The position numbers and the translations under genes were made by a program. Source: Maridesulfovibrio sp. (GTDB taxonomy: Bacteria; Desulfobacterota; Desulfovibrionia; Desulfovibrionales; Desulfovibrionaceae). Taken from it: a stretch of 64,000 nucleotides of DNA. A model generated the notes under the pieces. It made no database searches. It had not been told where the DNA came from and worked only from the letters and a program-made list of their open reading frames with translations. Shown in pieces: positions 43,942-52,376 of the stretch. The stretch's first letter is position 1; each line of letters opens with the position of its first letter. Location: positions 2,202,001 to 2,266,000 of the forward strand of contig NZ_OY780933.1 in the NCBI RefSeq assembly GCF_963676065.1, given 5' to 3'.

Positions 43942-44373
43942 ATGTATTATTCTGAGAAAAGAACACCTCGCATTGATGGAGCTGTTAAACCATTGAAAAT
44001 TTTACTTGCCGAAGATTGTGAAAATAATGTCCTTCTGGTGCAGTTGTACCTGAAGAGTTTTCCGTATTCTATAGATGTAGCTGAGAATGGTAGTCAGGCA
44101 TTTGATTATTTTCAGCGCAATGAATACGATGTTGTACTTATGGATATTGAAATGCCGGTGACCGACGGATACGAAGCAACGACCCTCATTCGTGACTTTG
44201 AAATCAAAAATGAGCGGACCAAGACCCCGATTGTCGCTGTTACCGCACACGCACTTCCCGAGAATGAAGAGCGGGCCTACGAAGTAGGCTGTGACTTTTT
44301 TATTACCAAGCCTGTCCGTAAAGCGGATCTTATCTCCACTGTCCAAAAGTACGGAGCCGGTGAAGCAACCTAG
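43942..44373 (+). CDS. Single-domain response regulator (CheY-like)
   Basis: 143 aa. A short N-terminal extension is followed by one receiver domain: acidic pocket in LLAEDCENN, phosphorylated Asp in VVLMDIEMP, Thr in VAVTAHA and Lys in FITKPVRK. No output domain. ENERAYEVGCDFFITKP is typical of receivers that serve hybrid kinases. It has no kinase beside it. Its stop TAG lies within CTAG, which also supplies the stop of the convergent gene. Confidence 0.92.
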   Translation: MYYSEKRTPRIDGAVKPLKILLAEDCENNVLLVQLYLKSFPYSIDVAENGSQAFDYFQRNEYDVVLMDIEMPVTDGYEATTLIRDFEIKNERTKTPIVAVTAHALPENEERAYEVGCDFFITKPVRKADLISTVQKYGAGEAT

Positions 44374-45341
44374 GCTTTTCCTACACCGTTAACTACGTTT
44401 ATAGTTTTTCCGTCTACGAAAGCCTTTACATTAGCCACGGTTGTCTGGGTCAGTCTTGAACGCGCTTCAAGAGTTGCCCATGCAATGTGCGGGGTTATCG
44501 TCAGGCGCGGAGCTCCCGAAAGGGGATTGCCCGGGAGCATGGGTTCCGCCTCCACAACATCGAGTCCTGCACCGGCTATAACTCCTTCGGTCAGCGCTGC
44601 GGCAAGATCCGCTTCGTTGATGAGCGGTCCGCGGGCGGTATTGATCAGGTAAGCGTTAGACTTCATGGTTGAGAGCAGATTTTTATTGATAAATTTTTCA
44701 TTGTCGGCGGTCAGCGGGCAATGAAGGGAAACAACATCCGCTTCCCGGAAAAGTTGCTCAAGGGGAACGAAACTGAAAGGTTTATAATCCGGTGCCGGTT
44801 TAGGCCTCGGCGCGTAAACCAAGACTTCCATGCCGAATGAGTTCGCTATACTTCCCACCTTCCTGCCTATATCACCGTATCCGACGATGCCCATCTTTTT
44901 CCCGGCAAGTTCGATGAGCGGGGCAGTCCAGAAGCAGAAATCCTCCTGCTCTGCCCACTGCCCGTTTTTTACTGCCTGATCATGCATGGCAATCCTGTTT
45001 GCGTGATTCAGCAGCATGGCGAATACGTGCTGGGCAACTGAAGGAGGCGAGTAGCCCGGAACATTTGATACCGGAATGTTACGCGCTGCTGCCGCTTGCA
45101 GATCCACCACATTATACCCGGTTGCAAGTACGGAGATGAATTTTAAGTTCGGCAGGGCATTGATGGTTTCGGCGCTGAGTATGGTCTTATTGGTGAGGAT
45201 TATCTCTGCATCCATGGACCGTTCAAGTATCAGGTCCGGTGAGGTGCGGTCATAGGCGGTCAGCTCGCAAATTTTTTCCAGATCGGTCCAGGGATTATCG
45301 CCGGGATTGAGTGTATAGCTGTCGAGAATAACTGTTTTCAT
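44370..45341 (-). CDS. D-2-hydroxyacid dehydrogenase (glycerate/hydroxypyruvate reductase type)
   Basis: 323 aa. NAD-binding motif GIVGYGDIGRKVGSIANSFG is followed by VLVYAPRPK. Catalytic Arg is in LINTARGPLINEADL, Glu in GLDVVEAEPM and His in TITPHIAWAT. The overall length and the PGNPLSGAPRL segment fit glycerate dehydrogenase (HprA-like), which reduces hydroxypyruvate in the serine or glycine pathway. Exact substrate is inferred. It is separate from the PilZ gene upstream (36-bp gap). Confidence 0.85.
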   Translation of the reverse strand: MKTVILDSYTLNPGDNPWTDLEKICELTAYDRTSPDLILERSMDAEIILTNKTILSAETINALPNLKFISVLATGYNVVDLQAAAARNIPVSNVPGYSPPSVAQHVFAMLLNHANRIAMHDQAVKNGQWAEQEDFCFWTAPLIELAGKKMGIVGYGDIGRKVGSIANSFGMEVLVYAPRPKPAPDYKPFSFVPLEQLFREADVVSLHCPLTADNEKFINKNLLSTMKSNAYLINTARGPLINEADLAAALTEGVIAGAGLDVVEAEPMLPGNPLSGAPRLTITPHIAWATLEARSRLTQTTVANVKAFVDGKTINVVNGVGKA

Positions 45342-45377
45342 TGTGGTGTTCCTTGTTTTCCGGCCCTTTAATCGGGA

Positions 45378-45923
45378 TTAAAGCTTGATCTTTTTATTGG
45401 AAGCGGTAACTACGCCGCGTTTTTTCTGGGCTTCGACTTCTTTTGCAATTTCTTCTTCCGTGTGGTCCGGGTGTTTGCCTGAATGTTTCTTTTGGATAAG
45501 CCGTTTCTGGGCGGCGAGAATTATTTTGCTGATGATTTTGTCTTGGGATCTTTCCAGATCCATAAATTCACATCCGACAACTTTAGGAGTTCGGCGCATA
45601 ACTTTCAGTTTAAGATTTTTAAGGATGGGCTTTCCAGACCAGAGCAAAATCGTATCCAGAACGGTTCCCTCAGGAAATTCTTTAGAGCTGGCAAAGCCGA
45701 TTCCGCTGGCGCTTAGATCTAGAATTCTGCATTTGACCCTTGGTTTCCGGCAGATAACATGCATGTTGTCAACTTCTATTCGATAGGCTCTGCGGGCGGC
45801 TGGAACTGTTTTTTGCGGTTTGTAATCAATGTCCAGCGATTCGCATTTTTTTCTGCCCAGCATGCGGTCGAGCTTGCTCGTTAGTGTACTGAGCAGCCCA
45901 GTTTTTTTCTTATCCTTGCCCAT
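45378..45923 (-). CDS. PilZ-domain protein
   Basis: 181 aa. The c-di-GMP-binding features are RRAYRIEV (Arg-rich N-terminal motif) and LDLSASGIGF (D/NxSxxG motif), in a domain of about residues 40-130. Flanking segments are highly basic (MGKDKKKTGLL at the start and RGVVTASNKKIKL at the end). It would be a cytoplasmic effector of c-di-GMP, such as that made by the GGDEF protein encoded near 17 kb; a direct link is speculative. Confidence 0.85.
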   Translation of the reverse strand: MGKDKKKTGLLSTLTSKLDRMLGRKKCESLDIDYKPQKTVPAARRAYRIEVDNMHVICRKPRVKCRILDLSASGIGFASSKEFPEGTVLDTILLWSGKPILKNLKLKVMRRTPKVVGCEFMDLERSQDKIISKIILAAQKRLIQKKHSGKHPDHTEEEIAKEVEAQKKRGVVTASNKKIKL

Positions 45924-46149
45924 TCGTTACCCCTGATGAAAGGTGTTTGGATAAATAAAGTGTGAAGGATTTTCAACTTGTCAGCATTATTAAATTAAAT
46001 ATGAGATGCAATCTTTTTTTATCATATCTGTCTATGATTCTTTGTCAATATTTATACTTAAACTAGAGCTTGACATTCTTGCAAATAATAGAGAAGTATA
46101 TTCAAAATTTTGGTAATAAATCTGGTTAAATACTTGGAGGTATTTGGGC

Positions 46150-46293
46150 ATGATAGGCGAACTGATTCATAACATGGGCCATAGCAGCACAGCTGGCTTT
46201 GTAGGTGTTTCTCTTATTTTTGTTTACCTTGCATGGATTCTGTTCATGGCATTTTTCAGAATCGAGGAAGGCAAAAAAGAAGGTCATCATTAG
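46150..46293 (+). CDS. 47-aa single-span membrane protein
   Basis: GGAGG (46136-46140) stands 9 nt before the ATG. The peptide starts MIGELIHNMGHSSTAG, has one membrane segment (VGVSLIFVYLAWILFMAFF) and ends in a charged, His-containing tail (RIEEGKKEGHH). A strong terminator follows at once. The good ribosome site, single clean span and terminator make this a real gene. Small subunits of respiratory or transport complexes look like this, but no partner is evident. Confidence 0.72.
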   Translation: MIGELIHNMGHSSTAGFVGVSLIFVYLAWILFMAFFRIEEGKKEGHH

Positions 46294-46328
46294 GAACTTT
46301 TTTGGAGGGGGGTGAACCCCGGTCCAGT

Positions 46329-46359
46329 AAAAAAGGCGCGTATTACGCGCCTTTTTTTT
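46329..46359. terminator. Bidirectional terminator
   Basis: AAAAAGGCGCGTA pairs with TACGCGCCTTTTT around a 2-4 nt loop, with a T-run on each strand. It serves the small membrane protein gene and the convergent periplasmic gene. Confidence 0.88.
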
Positions 46360-46843
46360 ATTCAAATTTGCTGTTTATTTCAGAGAGTTGCTCCAGAATT
46401 ATTTTTAACTGGGCATCAAATCTCCGGGCCAATGCCTGAACCCTCTCTTCCTTTACTTTGGCACTGATATCCTTGATAAATAATTTACGTCGCTTGAAAT
46501 CATTAAAAGCGTATCCGCATTTCTTTTTGAGCAGCTTGGCTTCCCGGCTTTGGAATTTTTTTTCTTTTTTTACGAGATTCACCACCGAAAAAAGTGAGCT
46601 CAGGCTGTGGACCTGCATTTTGCTGGTCTTGCACATATCCGCCATATCCTGCAGGGCATAGACCCTGTCCGGGCGAGTGTCTGATCCTGCTATCTTATCT
46701 ATCTCCATGCGCAATGTCTTGATGGCTTTTTCGGTATCTGAAAGTTTGCTGAACTGAACGGAGAGGTCCTGTACTGCACAGAAACCAGCTGCCGGAGCAA
46801 GTAGCGCAACAATAATTACCAAACAGAGTCCTATCTTTTTCAT
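46358..46843 (-). CDS. Periplasmic hypothetical protein
   Basis: 161 aa with signal peptide [20 protein letters not shown], cleaved near FCA. The mature part is helical and basic ([40 protein letters not shown]) with two cysteines. No known family. It overlaps rfbA by 4 bp and so is probably translated with it, though a functional link is not obvious. Confidence 0.65.
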   Translation of the reverse strand: MKKIGLCLVIIVALLAPAAGFCAVQDLSVQFSKLSDTEKAIKTLRMEIDKIAGSDTRPDRVYALQDMADMCKTSKMQVHSLSSLFSVVNLVKKEKKFQSREAKLLKKKCGYAFNDFKRRKLFIKDISAKVKEERVQALARRFDAQLKIILEQLSEINSKFE

Positions 46844-47724
46844 GAGTTTATCGCCTTCGCGTCGTTATAGAGTTCAATCAGATACTGTCCGTAGTCGTTT
46901 TTAAGCATGCCGTCCGCCAGCTTTTTCATATCATCTAGGGAGATGTAACCCATGCGGAAGGCTATCTCCTCCAGACAGGCTAACATAAATCCTTGTCTTT
47001 CCTGTACGGCTTCCACATATGAGGCCGCCCGAAGAAGAGATTGGTGAGTTCCCATATCCAGCCATGCATAGCCGCGTCCAAGGAGTTCTACATTGAGTTT
47101 GCCCTGTTTGAGGTATTCATTGTTTACATCGGTTATCTCAAGCTCTCCGCGAGCTGACGGTTTTATTTTTTTGGCAATTTCAATAACTGAATTGTCGTAA
47201 AAATATAATCCGGTCACGGCAAATTTGGATTTAGGCTTTTGCGGTTTTTCTTCAATGCTGATCACGGTCTGTTCTTTGTCGAATTCTACAACGCCGTATC
47301 TTCTGGGATCTTTGACAGCGTATGCGAAGACGGTTCCGCCTTCATTTAAGGAAGCGGTTTTTTGCAGTATGTGTGGCAGGTCATGACCGTAGAATATGTT
47401 ATCACCTAGAATCAGGCTGACGTTATCGTCGCCTATGAAATCTTCTCCGATGAGGAATGCCTGCGCGAGACCTTCCGGCTTGGGCTGTTCCTTGTATGAA
47501 ATGTTGATCCCGAGGTGGGAACCGTCGCCGAGGAGGTCTTCAAATCTATGCAGGTCTTCGGGGGTGGAAATGATCAGGATATCCCGGATGCCCGACATCA
47601 TGTGGATTGATAACGGGTAATATATCATTGGCTTATCGTAGACGGGCAGGAGCTGTTTGCTGACTACTCTCGTCAGGGGATAAAGTCTAGTTCCTGAACC
47701 ACCAGCCAGAATTATTCCTTTCAT
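46840..47724 (-). CDS. rfbA: Glucose-1-phosphate thymidylyltransferase RfbA
   Basis: 294 aa, the usual length. It makes dTDP-glucose from glucose 1-phosphate and dTTP, the first step to dTDP-rhamnose for surface polysaccharides. The nucleotide loop [18 protein letters not shown], then [46 protein letters not shown] and YAWLDMGTH all match RmlA/RfbA. Other rml genes are not in the window. Confidence 0.95.
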   Translation of the reverse strand: MKGIILAGGSGTRLYPLTRVVSKQLLPVYDKPMIYYPLSIHMMSGIRDILIISTPEDLHRFEDLLGDGSHLGINISYKEQPKPEGLAQAFLIGEDFIGDDNVSLILGDNIFYGHDLPHILQKTASLNEGGTVFAYAVKDPRRYGVVEFDKEQTVISIEEKPQKPKSKFAVTGLYFYDNSVIEIAKKIKPSARGELEITDVNNEYLKQGKLNVELLGRGYAWLDMGTHQSLLRAASYVEAVQERQGFMLACLEEIAFRMGYISLDDMKKLADGMLKNDYGQYLIELYNDAKAINS

Positions 47725-47856
47725 ATTTGCACCTTCCTTGTGCTTGTATTATTCGTTTATTCACAGCTAAATTAGCAATAAAATCTTGTGGTGTCTGTAT
47801 TTATAGCATTTAATAACCAGAAATTGTGCACATCTGCAAAAAAGGAGTTTCGTTGG

Positions 47857-48561
47857 ATGCGTGGACCCATGTTTTCTTTACCGACAGTCATGTTTCTGGG
47901 AATTATATTTTTTGTCCTCATATTCTTTTTGTTTATATTTGTACAGGTTGGTCTTGTTACCGTGGCCTTCTCCAAATTGGGACTGACCCCGGGGCAGGGC
48001 TTTCTGCTGCTGATAGCGACCCTTTTCGGAAGCGGTGTGAATATTCCGATCTTCCGTTCGGAAAGGCTGGTTCCGGATATAACCGTCAGGCGTGTCCGCA
48101 TGTTTAATCCTTATTCTCCTATTAACGGACAGCGTGAAACTGCAACCCTGACTAATCAGGTCGTAGCCGTTAATCTGGGCGGTTGCGTTATCCCGGTGCT
48201 TCTTTCCCTTTCCCTACTGAGTCGATCAGGGTTCAATTTTTCCATTCTGCTTTGCATCGCAGTGGTCAGCGCAGCTGCCTATGCACTTGCCCGGCCCATT
48301 CCGGGGGTTGGGATTGGTATTCCGGTGCTTATTCCACCGCTGATTACCGCTCTGGCCGCCCTGATTTTTGTTCAGGGTGAAATGGCGCCTATAGCGGCTT
48401 ATGTTGCGGGTAGTCTGGGAACTTTGATAGGAGCTGATTTGTTGCATTTAGCTACTCCGGCTACTCGGCGGATGCTGGACGCTCCGCTCGTTTCCATTGG
48501 CGGTGCGGGAACTTTCGACGGTATTTTTATCACCGGTATTCTGGCCGTATTACTGGCCTGA
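47857..48561 (+). CDS. DUF1614 membrane protein
   Basis: 234 aa from ATG 47857, where AAGGAG sits 9 nt upstream. At least six hydrophobic segments, for example LGIIFFVLIFFLFIFVQVGL and ISLLLCIAVV-like stretches. The family signature includes NIPIFRSERLV and QVVAVNLGGCVIPVLLSL, plus a C-terminal GGAGTFDGIFITGILAV. DUF1614 proteins are integral inner-membrane proteins of unknown function. The gene precedes the MoaB/Mog-like gene by 22 bp, suggesting an operon. Confidence 0.82.
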   Translation: MRGPMFSLPTVMFLGIIFFVLIFFLFIFVQVGLVTVAFSKLGLTPGQGFLLLIATLFGSGVNIPIFRSERLVPDITVRRVRMFNPYSPINGQRETATLTNQVVAVNLGGCVIPVLLSLSLLSRSGFNFSILLCIAVVSAAAYALARPIPGVGIGIPVLIPPLITALAALIFVQGEMAPIAAYVAGSLGTLIGADLLHLATPATRRMLDAPLVSIGGAGTFDGIFITGILAVLLA

Positions 48562-48583
48562 TTTTTATAAGGGAGATATTTCT

Positions 48584-49360
48584 GTGTTTAAATGTGATTT
48601 TTCCAAGGTAAAAGGCGCTGGTGCAGGTAGCATAATTTTGCTTGGCGAAACCAGTTTTATGCCTGCAGGGTGTCAATGTGCGGTCCTTAGCGGTGAAATT
48701 CCCAAGCTGCGTTCCGGAGCGGTTCTGACTGTATCCGGATTAGGGGTCCTACGTGTAATCTCCGGCATCTGGACAGCCGGTATTCCGGGAGCAAAGTCTT
48801 GGACAGCGGAAGTTTTGAGCGAGCTGCCCGGGGAACAGACTGAAGTTTCAGTGACAAAAGAAGGCTATTCCCTGGCATATGTCACTCTCAGCGACAAAGG
48901 GGCGGCAGGCGAGCGCGAAGATCAGGCCGGACCCCTCATTGCTGAAATGATAAAAAATGCACTTCCGCTTTCCATCGTGCAGGGATATCTGATTGCTGAT
49001 GAAAGTGATGATTTGAAGGCACTGCTGATGCATCTTGCCCATGTAGACGGTTTCGATCTGATCATGACTACCGGGGGAACCGGAGTCGGCCCGCGTGATG
49101 TATCCCCCGAAGCAACCATGGCGGTCATTGATAAAAGGCTGCCCGGTTTTGAGCGGGCAATAACCATGACAGGGCTTGCCAAGACGCCTCACGCGATGAT
49201 TTCCCGAGCTGTAGCCGGAACCATAGGTGATAGCGTGGTTGTTAATTTCCCGGGAAGTCCCAAAGCTGTCCGGGAAAGTCTTGAGGCCGTTTTGCCTGCT
49301 TTGAAACATACGGTTGATAAACTGCAGGGGGATAAAACCGATTGTGCGCAGGTTTCATAG
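48584..49360 (+). CDS. MoaB/MogA-like molybdopterin-binding protein with N-terminal extension
   Basis: 258 aa from GTG 48584 (GGGAG 8 nt upstream). The C-terminal 160 residues form the MoaB/Mog fold: LAYVTLSDKGAAGEREDQAG, then DLIMTTGGTGVGPRDVSPEA, RLPGFERAITM and NFPGSPKAVRESLEAVLPAL. This fold adenylates or binds molybdopterin. The first 95 residues are a small beta-rich domain I do not recognise, with a SGEIPKLRSGAVLTVSG segment. It should act in molybdenum or tungsten cofactor synthesis for enzymes such as formate dehydrogenase. Confidence 0.85.
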   Translation: MFKCDFSKVKGAGAGSIILLGETSFMPAGCQCAVLSGEIPKLRSGAVLTVSGLGVLRVISGIWTAGIPGAKSWTAEVLSELPGEQTEVSVTKEGYSLAYVTLSDKGAAGEREDQAGPLIAEMIKNALPLSIVQGYLIADESDDLKALLMHLAHVDGFDLIMTTGGTGVGPRDVSPEATMAVIDKRLPGFERAITMTGLAKTPHAMISRAVAGTIGDSVVVNFPGSPKAVRESLEAVLPALKHTVDKLQGDKTDCAQVS

Positions 49361-49381
49361 TGTTTAAAACAAAATTGACAC

Positions 49382-49410
49382 TTGATTCCCTGCTCAGGAA
49401 CATCTATATA
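49382..49410 (+). promoter_or_regulatory. Promoter candidate for the TolC-type gene
   Basis: TTGATT (49382-49387), 17-bp spacer, TATATA (49405-49410). Matches consensus at 4 of 6 and 5 of 6 positions. About 60 bp before the ATG. Confidence 0.5.
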
Positions 49411-49470
49411 GGGTCTGATTTTGTATATTAATTTCTTTTAAATAATAACAGCACGCTCAGGATGTGAAGA

Positions 49471-50898
49471 ATGAAGCGCATTATTTCATTTTTAATTGTA
49501 TTAATTTTTACGTTGTCAGTGGCCGGTTTCGCCAATGCACAGCAGGTCGAGAGTGCTAATGCCTCCGGTCAGGACAATGCTACCGTCTCTATGGAGCAGG
49601 CTACCGTTCAGGTTCCGCAGGCCGTTACGGATGGAGATGTGGATGCAGATATGACTCTCACTCTTAAAGAGTGTGTCGAGCTTGGTCTGAAGCAGAATCC
49701 TACCATCATCGCAGCCCGCAAGAATCTCCTTGCCGCAGAAAGTGATGTGAAGAGGCAGCGCGGTGCTTTCGGTGCTCCTGTGACCACCACTTACGGTTAT
49801 ACCCATTACAGTGATCAGCCACGCAATGGCGATGTAAAAGCTGATTATCAGGATAAATGGGCATTTACCGCTAAGATCAGCCAGCCGATTTTCAAGGGTT
49901 TTGAACTGCTTTCCAAATATCAGAAAACAAAACTTCAACGCGAGTCCACCGAGGCCAGCCTCTATAATGCGGAATTGACTCTGATCAGTAATATTCAGAC
50001 TTCATTTCTGACTTTGCTGCAGGGACGTATGGAAGTTAAAAGTAAGCAGGATTCCGTTGCCCGTCTGCAATCGCAGTTGGACGTTATTCAGGCTTTTTAT
50101 CAGGTCGGCCTTAGACCCAGAGTGGATGTCTTGCAGGCGGAAGTAGAGCTTGCCAACGCGGAGCAGGATCTGCTCATCGCTAAAAACTCTGTGGATTCAA
50201 AGGTTGCAAGGCTGAACACTCTGCTGAATCTGCCCATCGAAAAGAAAGTTAATTATTCAGGTGAGCTGACTTATCTGCCTTTTTCCATGACCCTTGATCA
50301 ATGCATCGGTAAAGCGGAAAAAGGCCGTCCGGATTTGAAAATCGCACGTAAGGCCGTGGAAATATCTGAAAAAGATGTGACCCTCGCTGAAAGCGGTTAT
50401 TATCCTGATTTGACTGCGGATTTCAATTACAGCAGTGCAGGCGGCGACCCCTCAGTAAGCAAGAATAAATATAATTATGAGAATCGTCCCGATTCATGGA
50501 ATGTAGGGGCAAACGTGAACTGGGAAGTCTTCAGCTGGGGTCAGACCTACTATGATTCCAAACGTGCTGAAGAGAATGTTAAAAAGATTAAAGCTGAATA
50601 CGATAATACAAGGCTTGAAGCGGAATACGAAATCAAGGATCAGATGCTCAGTCTTAAAGCTGCTGCTGACCGTATCGGTGTAGGCCGCAAGTCTGTAGAA
50701 GCCGGACGTGAAGGTTATCGCATGGCCATGGCCCGGTATCAGGCTCAGGTGAGCACAAACAACGAAGTACTTAACGCGCAATCACGCTTAAGTGATAGTG
50801 AAGCCCAGCTTATTCAGGCTCTTTCGGATTATCAGGTTGCATTGGCTAAGCTTTATGTTGCAATGGGTGATATGAATCCATCACTTAAAACCAATTAA
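49471..50898 (+). CDS. TolC-family outer-membrane efflux protein
   Basis: 475 aa. Signal peptide (MKRIISFLIVLIFTLSVAGF) and a short linker are followed by two TolC-type repeats: LTLKECVELGLKQNPTIIAA, then SLYNAELTLISNIQTSFLTL and VGLRPRVDVLQAEVELANAE, repeated as MTLDQCIGKAEKGRPDLKIA, then EYEIKDQMLSLKAAADRIGV and NEVLNAQSRLSDSEAQLIQA. It would form the trimeric outer-membrane channel of a tripartite pump or type I secretion system. No inner-membrane partners are adjacent. Confidence 0.92.
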   Translation: MKRIISFLIVLIFTLSVAGFANAQQVESANASGQDNATVSMEQATVQVPQAVTDGDVDADMTLTLKECVELGLKQNPTIIAARKNLLAAESDVKRQRGAFGAPVTTTYGYTHYSDQPRNGDVKADYQDKWAFTAKISQPIFKGFELLSKYQKTKLQRESTEASLYNAELTLISNIQTSFLTLLQGRMEVKSKQDSVARLQSQLDVIQAFYQVGLRPRVDVLQAEVELANAEQDLLIAKNSVDSKVARLNTLLNLPIEKKVNYSGELTYLPFSMTLDQCIGKAEKGRPDLKIARKAVEISEKDVTLAESGYYPDLTADFNYSSAGGDPSVSKNKYNYENRPDSWNVGANVNWEVFSWGQTYYDSKRAEENVKKIKAEYDNTRLEAEYEIKDQMLSLKAAADRIGVGRKSVEAGREGYRMAMARYQAQVSTNNEVLNAQSRLSDSEAQLIQALSDYQVALAKLYVAMGDMNPSLKTN

Positions 50899-50940
50899 TT
50901 GTCAGGATCAGATTTTAATCTGATGCATTGAGTTTATTCG

Positions 50941-50978
50941 TCCGGCAGATTGCTTCGCAGCAGTCTGCCGGATTTTTG
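50941..50978 (+). terminator. Terminator after the TolC-type gene
   Basis: TCCGGCAGATTGC pairs with GCAGTCTGCCGGA (50941-50972) and is followed by five T. Confidence 0.85.
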
Positions 50979-51032
50979 TTGTAGACATTGTGCTGCTATA
51001 AAATTTATATGTTTAAGCGGATGGAGAGAATA

Positions 51033-51254
51033 ATGTTTAATAAAAGAGTTTTCAAAAACACCGCTGATGCCGGTGAAGGTCATAATGGACACTGCCGTGC
51101 ATGCGGAGGTGATCTATATACTTACCGTGAGTGTCCTAGAGTTATTTTACGCTGCGGAGAATGCGGTAAAAAATTTAATATTGCAGATTATTCTGAATTT
51201 ATTGATGATGAATTTGAAGAGGAAATGGCAAACGTACCCATGAACAGACTATAG
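51033..51254 (+). CDS. Dual-CXXC small zinc-ribbon protein
   Basis: 73 aa from ATG 51033 (GGAGAGAATA upstream). A central zinc ribbon has CRACGG and CGECGKKF pairs with an extra Cys in YRECPRVI, followed by an acidic tail (DDEFEEEMANV). It fits the small dual-CXXC proteins found in sulfate reducers, some of which contain selenocysteine; here all positions are Cys. Function unknown. The transglycosylase gene starts 3 bp after its stop. Confidence 0.72.
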   Translation: MFNKRVFKNTADAGEGHNGHCRACGGDLYTYRECPRVILRCGECGKKFNIADYSEFIDDEFEEEMANVPMNRL

Positions 51255-51257
51255 GGG

Positions 51258-52196
51258 ATGAATGCAGAAATGTTCAGAAAATTCAGAGTGGTTCTTTTTA
51301 TCTTTTTAATTGCTGGCGTTGTGTTTGCCGCTGCCGCATCCGCTTCCGCGACTGATTCCCATAGCTGGGACGGGCTCAAAGATAGATTGGTTACCGATGG
51401 CTTTAACCGGGAATATGTGGATTCGGTTTTTTCCGCCAGCTCACTTAAATATGATTCCACAATGATGGCCCGTAAGATGCGCGTTCTTCTCAAGCGCAGA
51501 TTTGAGCCTCCGGCGAAGAAAGTCGCTCGCGAAAAGCAATTTGATGAAAGATATATAAGCCCGGTCATGCTGGCTGGGGGCTATTCCTATCTTCGTGAAC
51601 ATTATGATTTATTGCTGAAAATAGACAAGCGTTACGGGGTCGCTCCTTCTGTTGTGGTTGCCCTGCTGCTTGTGGAGACCAAGCTTGGTTTCACCCTCGG
51701 AAATGCGCCGGCCTTTAATAATCTGGCCAATATGGCTGCCAGTTCGGATCCCCTAAAATTTTTTGATGAACTCGGATACAAAAAGCTTGATGATGAGGAT
51801 ATGCGTTGGCTGAAAAAAAGAACCCAGAAAAAGGCCGATTGGGCCTACAGGGAACTTTCGGCGTTACTTAAATTTTCTTCAGATAATACAATTGTTCCAA
51901 CGGATATTCCCGGTTCACCGTACGGAGCTTTCGGGATATGCCAGTTCATGCCCAGTACCGCCCTGCATTATGCTGTGGATGGTGACGGTGACGGGCGTAT
52001 TGATCTTTTCGGACGCGACGATGCCTTGTTCAGTATGGCCAGTTTTCTGGAGCGGCACGGCTGGACAAATTCTTTGAGTAAGGAAAAGAAACTGAAAGTC
52101 ATCTATCGTTACAATCATTCCATGGTCTATGCCCGAACTATCTACGAAGTGGCCCGCCAGCTTGAAAAGATTCGTTCTACTTTCGGCCCGGCTTAA
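51258..52196 (+). CDS. Lytic murein transglycosylase, MltB family
   Basis: 312 aa. Signal peptide (VVLFIFLIAGVVFAAAASAS) and lysozyme-like fold: VVVALLLVETKLGFTLG with catalytic Glu, NLANMAASSDPLKFF, YGAFGICQFMPSTALHYAVD and FSMASFLERHGW. A DGDGDGRIDLF loop resembles the calcium-binding EF-hand-like site of MltB/Slt35. It cuts peptidoglycan with formation of anhydromuramyl ends in the periplasm. It is not a lipoprotein by sequence. A strong terminator follows. Confidence 0.92.
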   Translation: MNAEMFRKFRVVLFIFLIAGVVFAAAASASATDSHSWDGLKDRLVTDGFNREYVDSVFSASSLKYDSTMMARKMRVLLKRRFEPPAKKVAREKQFDERYISPVMLAGGYSYLREHYDLLLKIDKRYGVAPSVVVALLLVETKLGFTLGNAPAFNNLANMAASSDPLKFFDELGYKKLDDEDMRWLKKRTQKKADWAYRELSALLKFSSDNTIVPTDIPGSPYGAFGICQFMPSTALHYAVDGDGDGRIDLFGRDDALFSMASFLERHGWTNSLSKEKKLKVIYRYNHSMVYARTIYEVARQLEKIRSTFGPA

Positions 52197-52272
52197 TCTG
52201 AAGAAGCAGCCCTGAACCTTATCATAATTTTACGGTATTCATCAGACTTGAGCCTTTAAGTCGGTTTGAAAT

Positions 52273-52308
52273 AAAAAAGCGCAATATAATGTTATATTGC
52301 GCTTTTTT
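52273..52308. terminator. Bidirectional terminator
   Basis: A perfect 17-bp stem (52273-52289 with 52292-52308) closed by A and T runs: AAAAAAGCGCAATATAA, TG, then its complement. Serves the transglycosylase gene and probably the convergent glycosyltransferase gene. Confidence 0.9.
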
Positions 52309-52376
52309 ATTTGCGTTTAGTGCACATCCGGTCCGGTCTTATGAAATAATCATTACCGGTCCGGGAACCGTGGGCA

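Noticed and set aside
51033..51254. Possible selenoprotein in the dual-CXXC gene
   Set aside because: No in-frame TGA is present before the natural stop; all metal-site positions are Cys.
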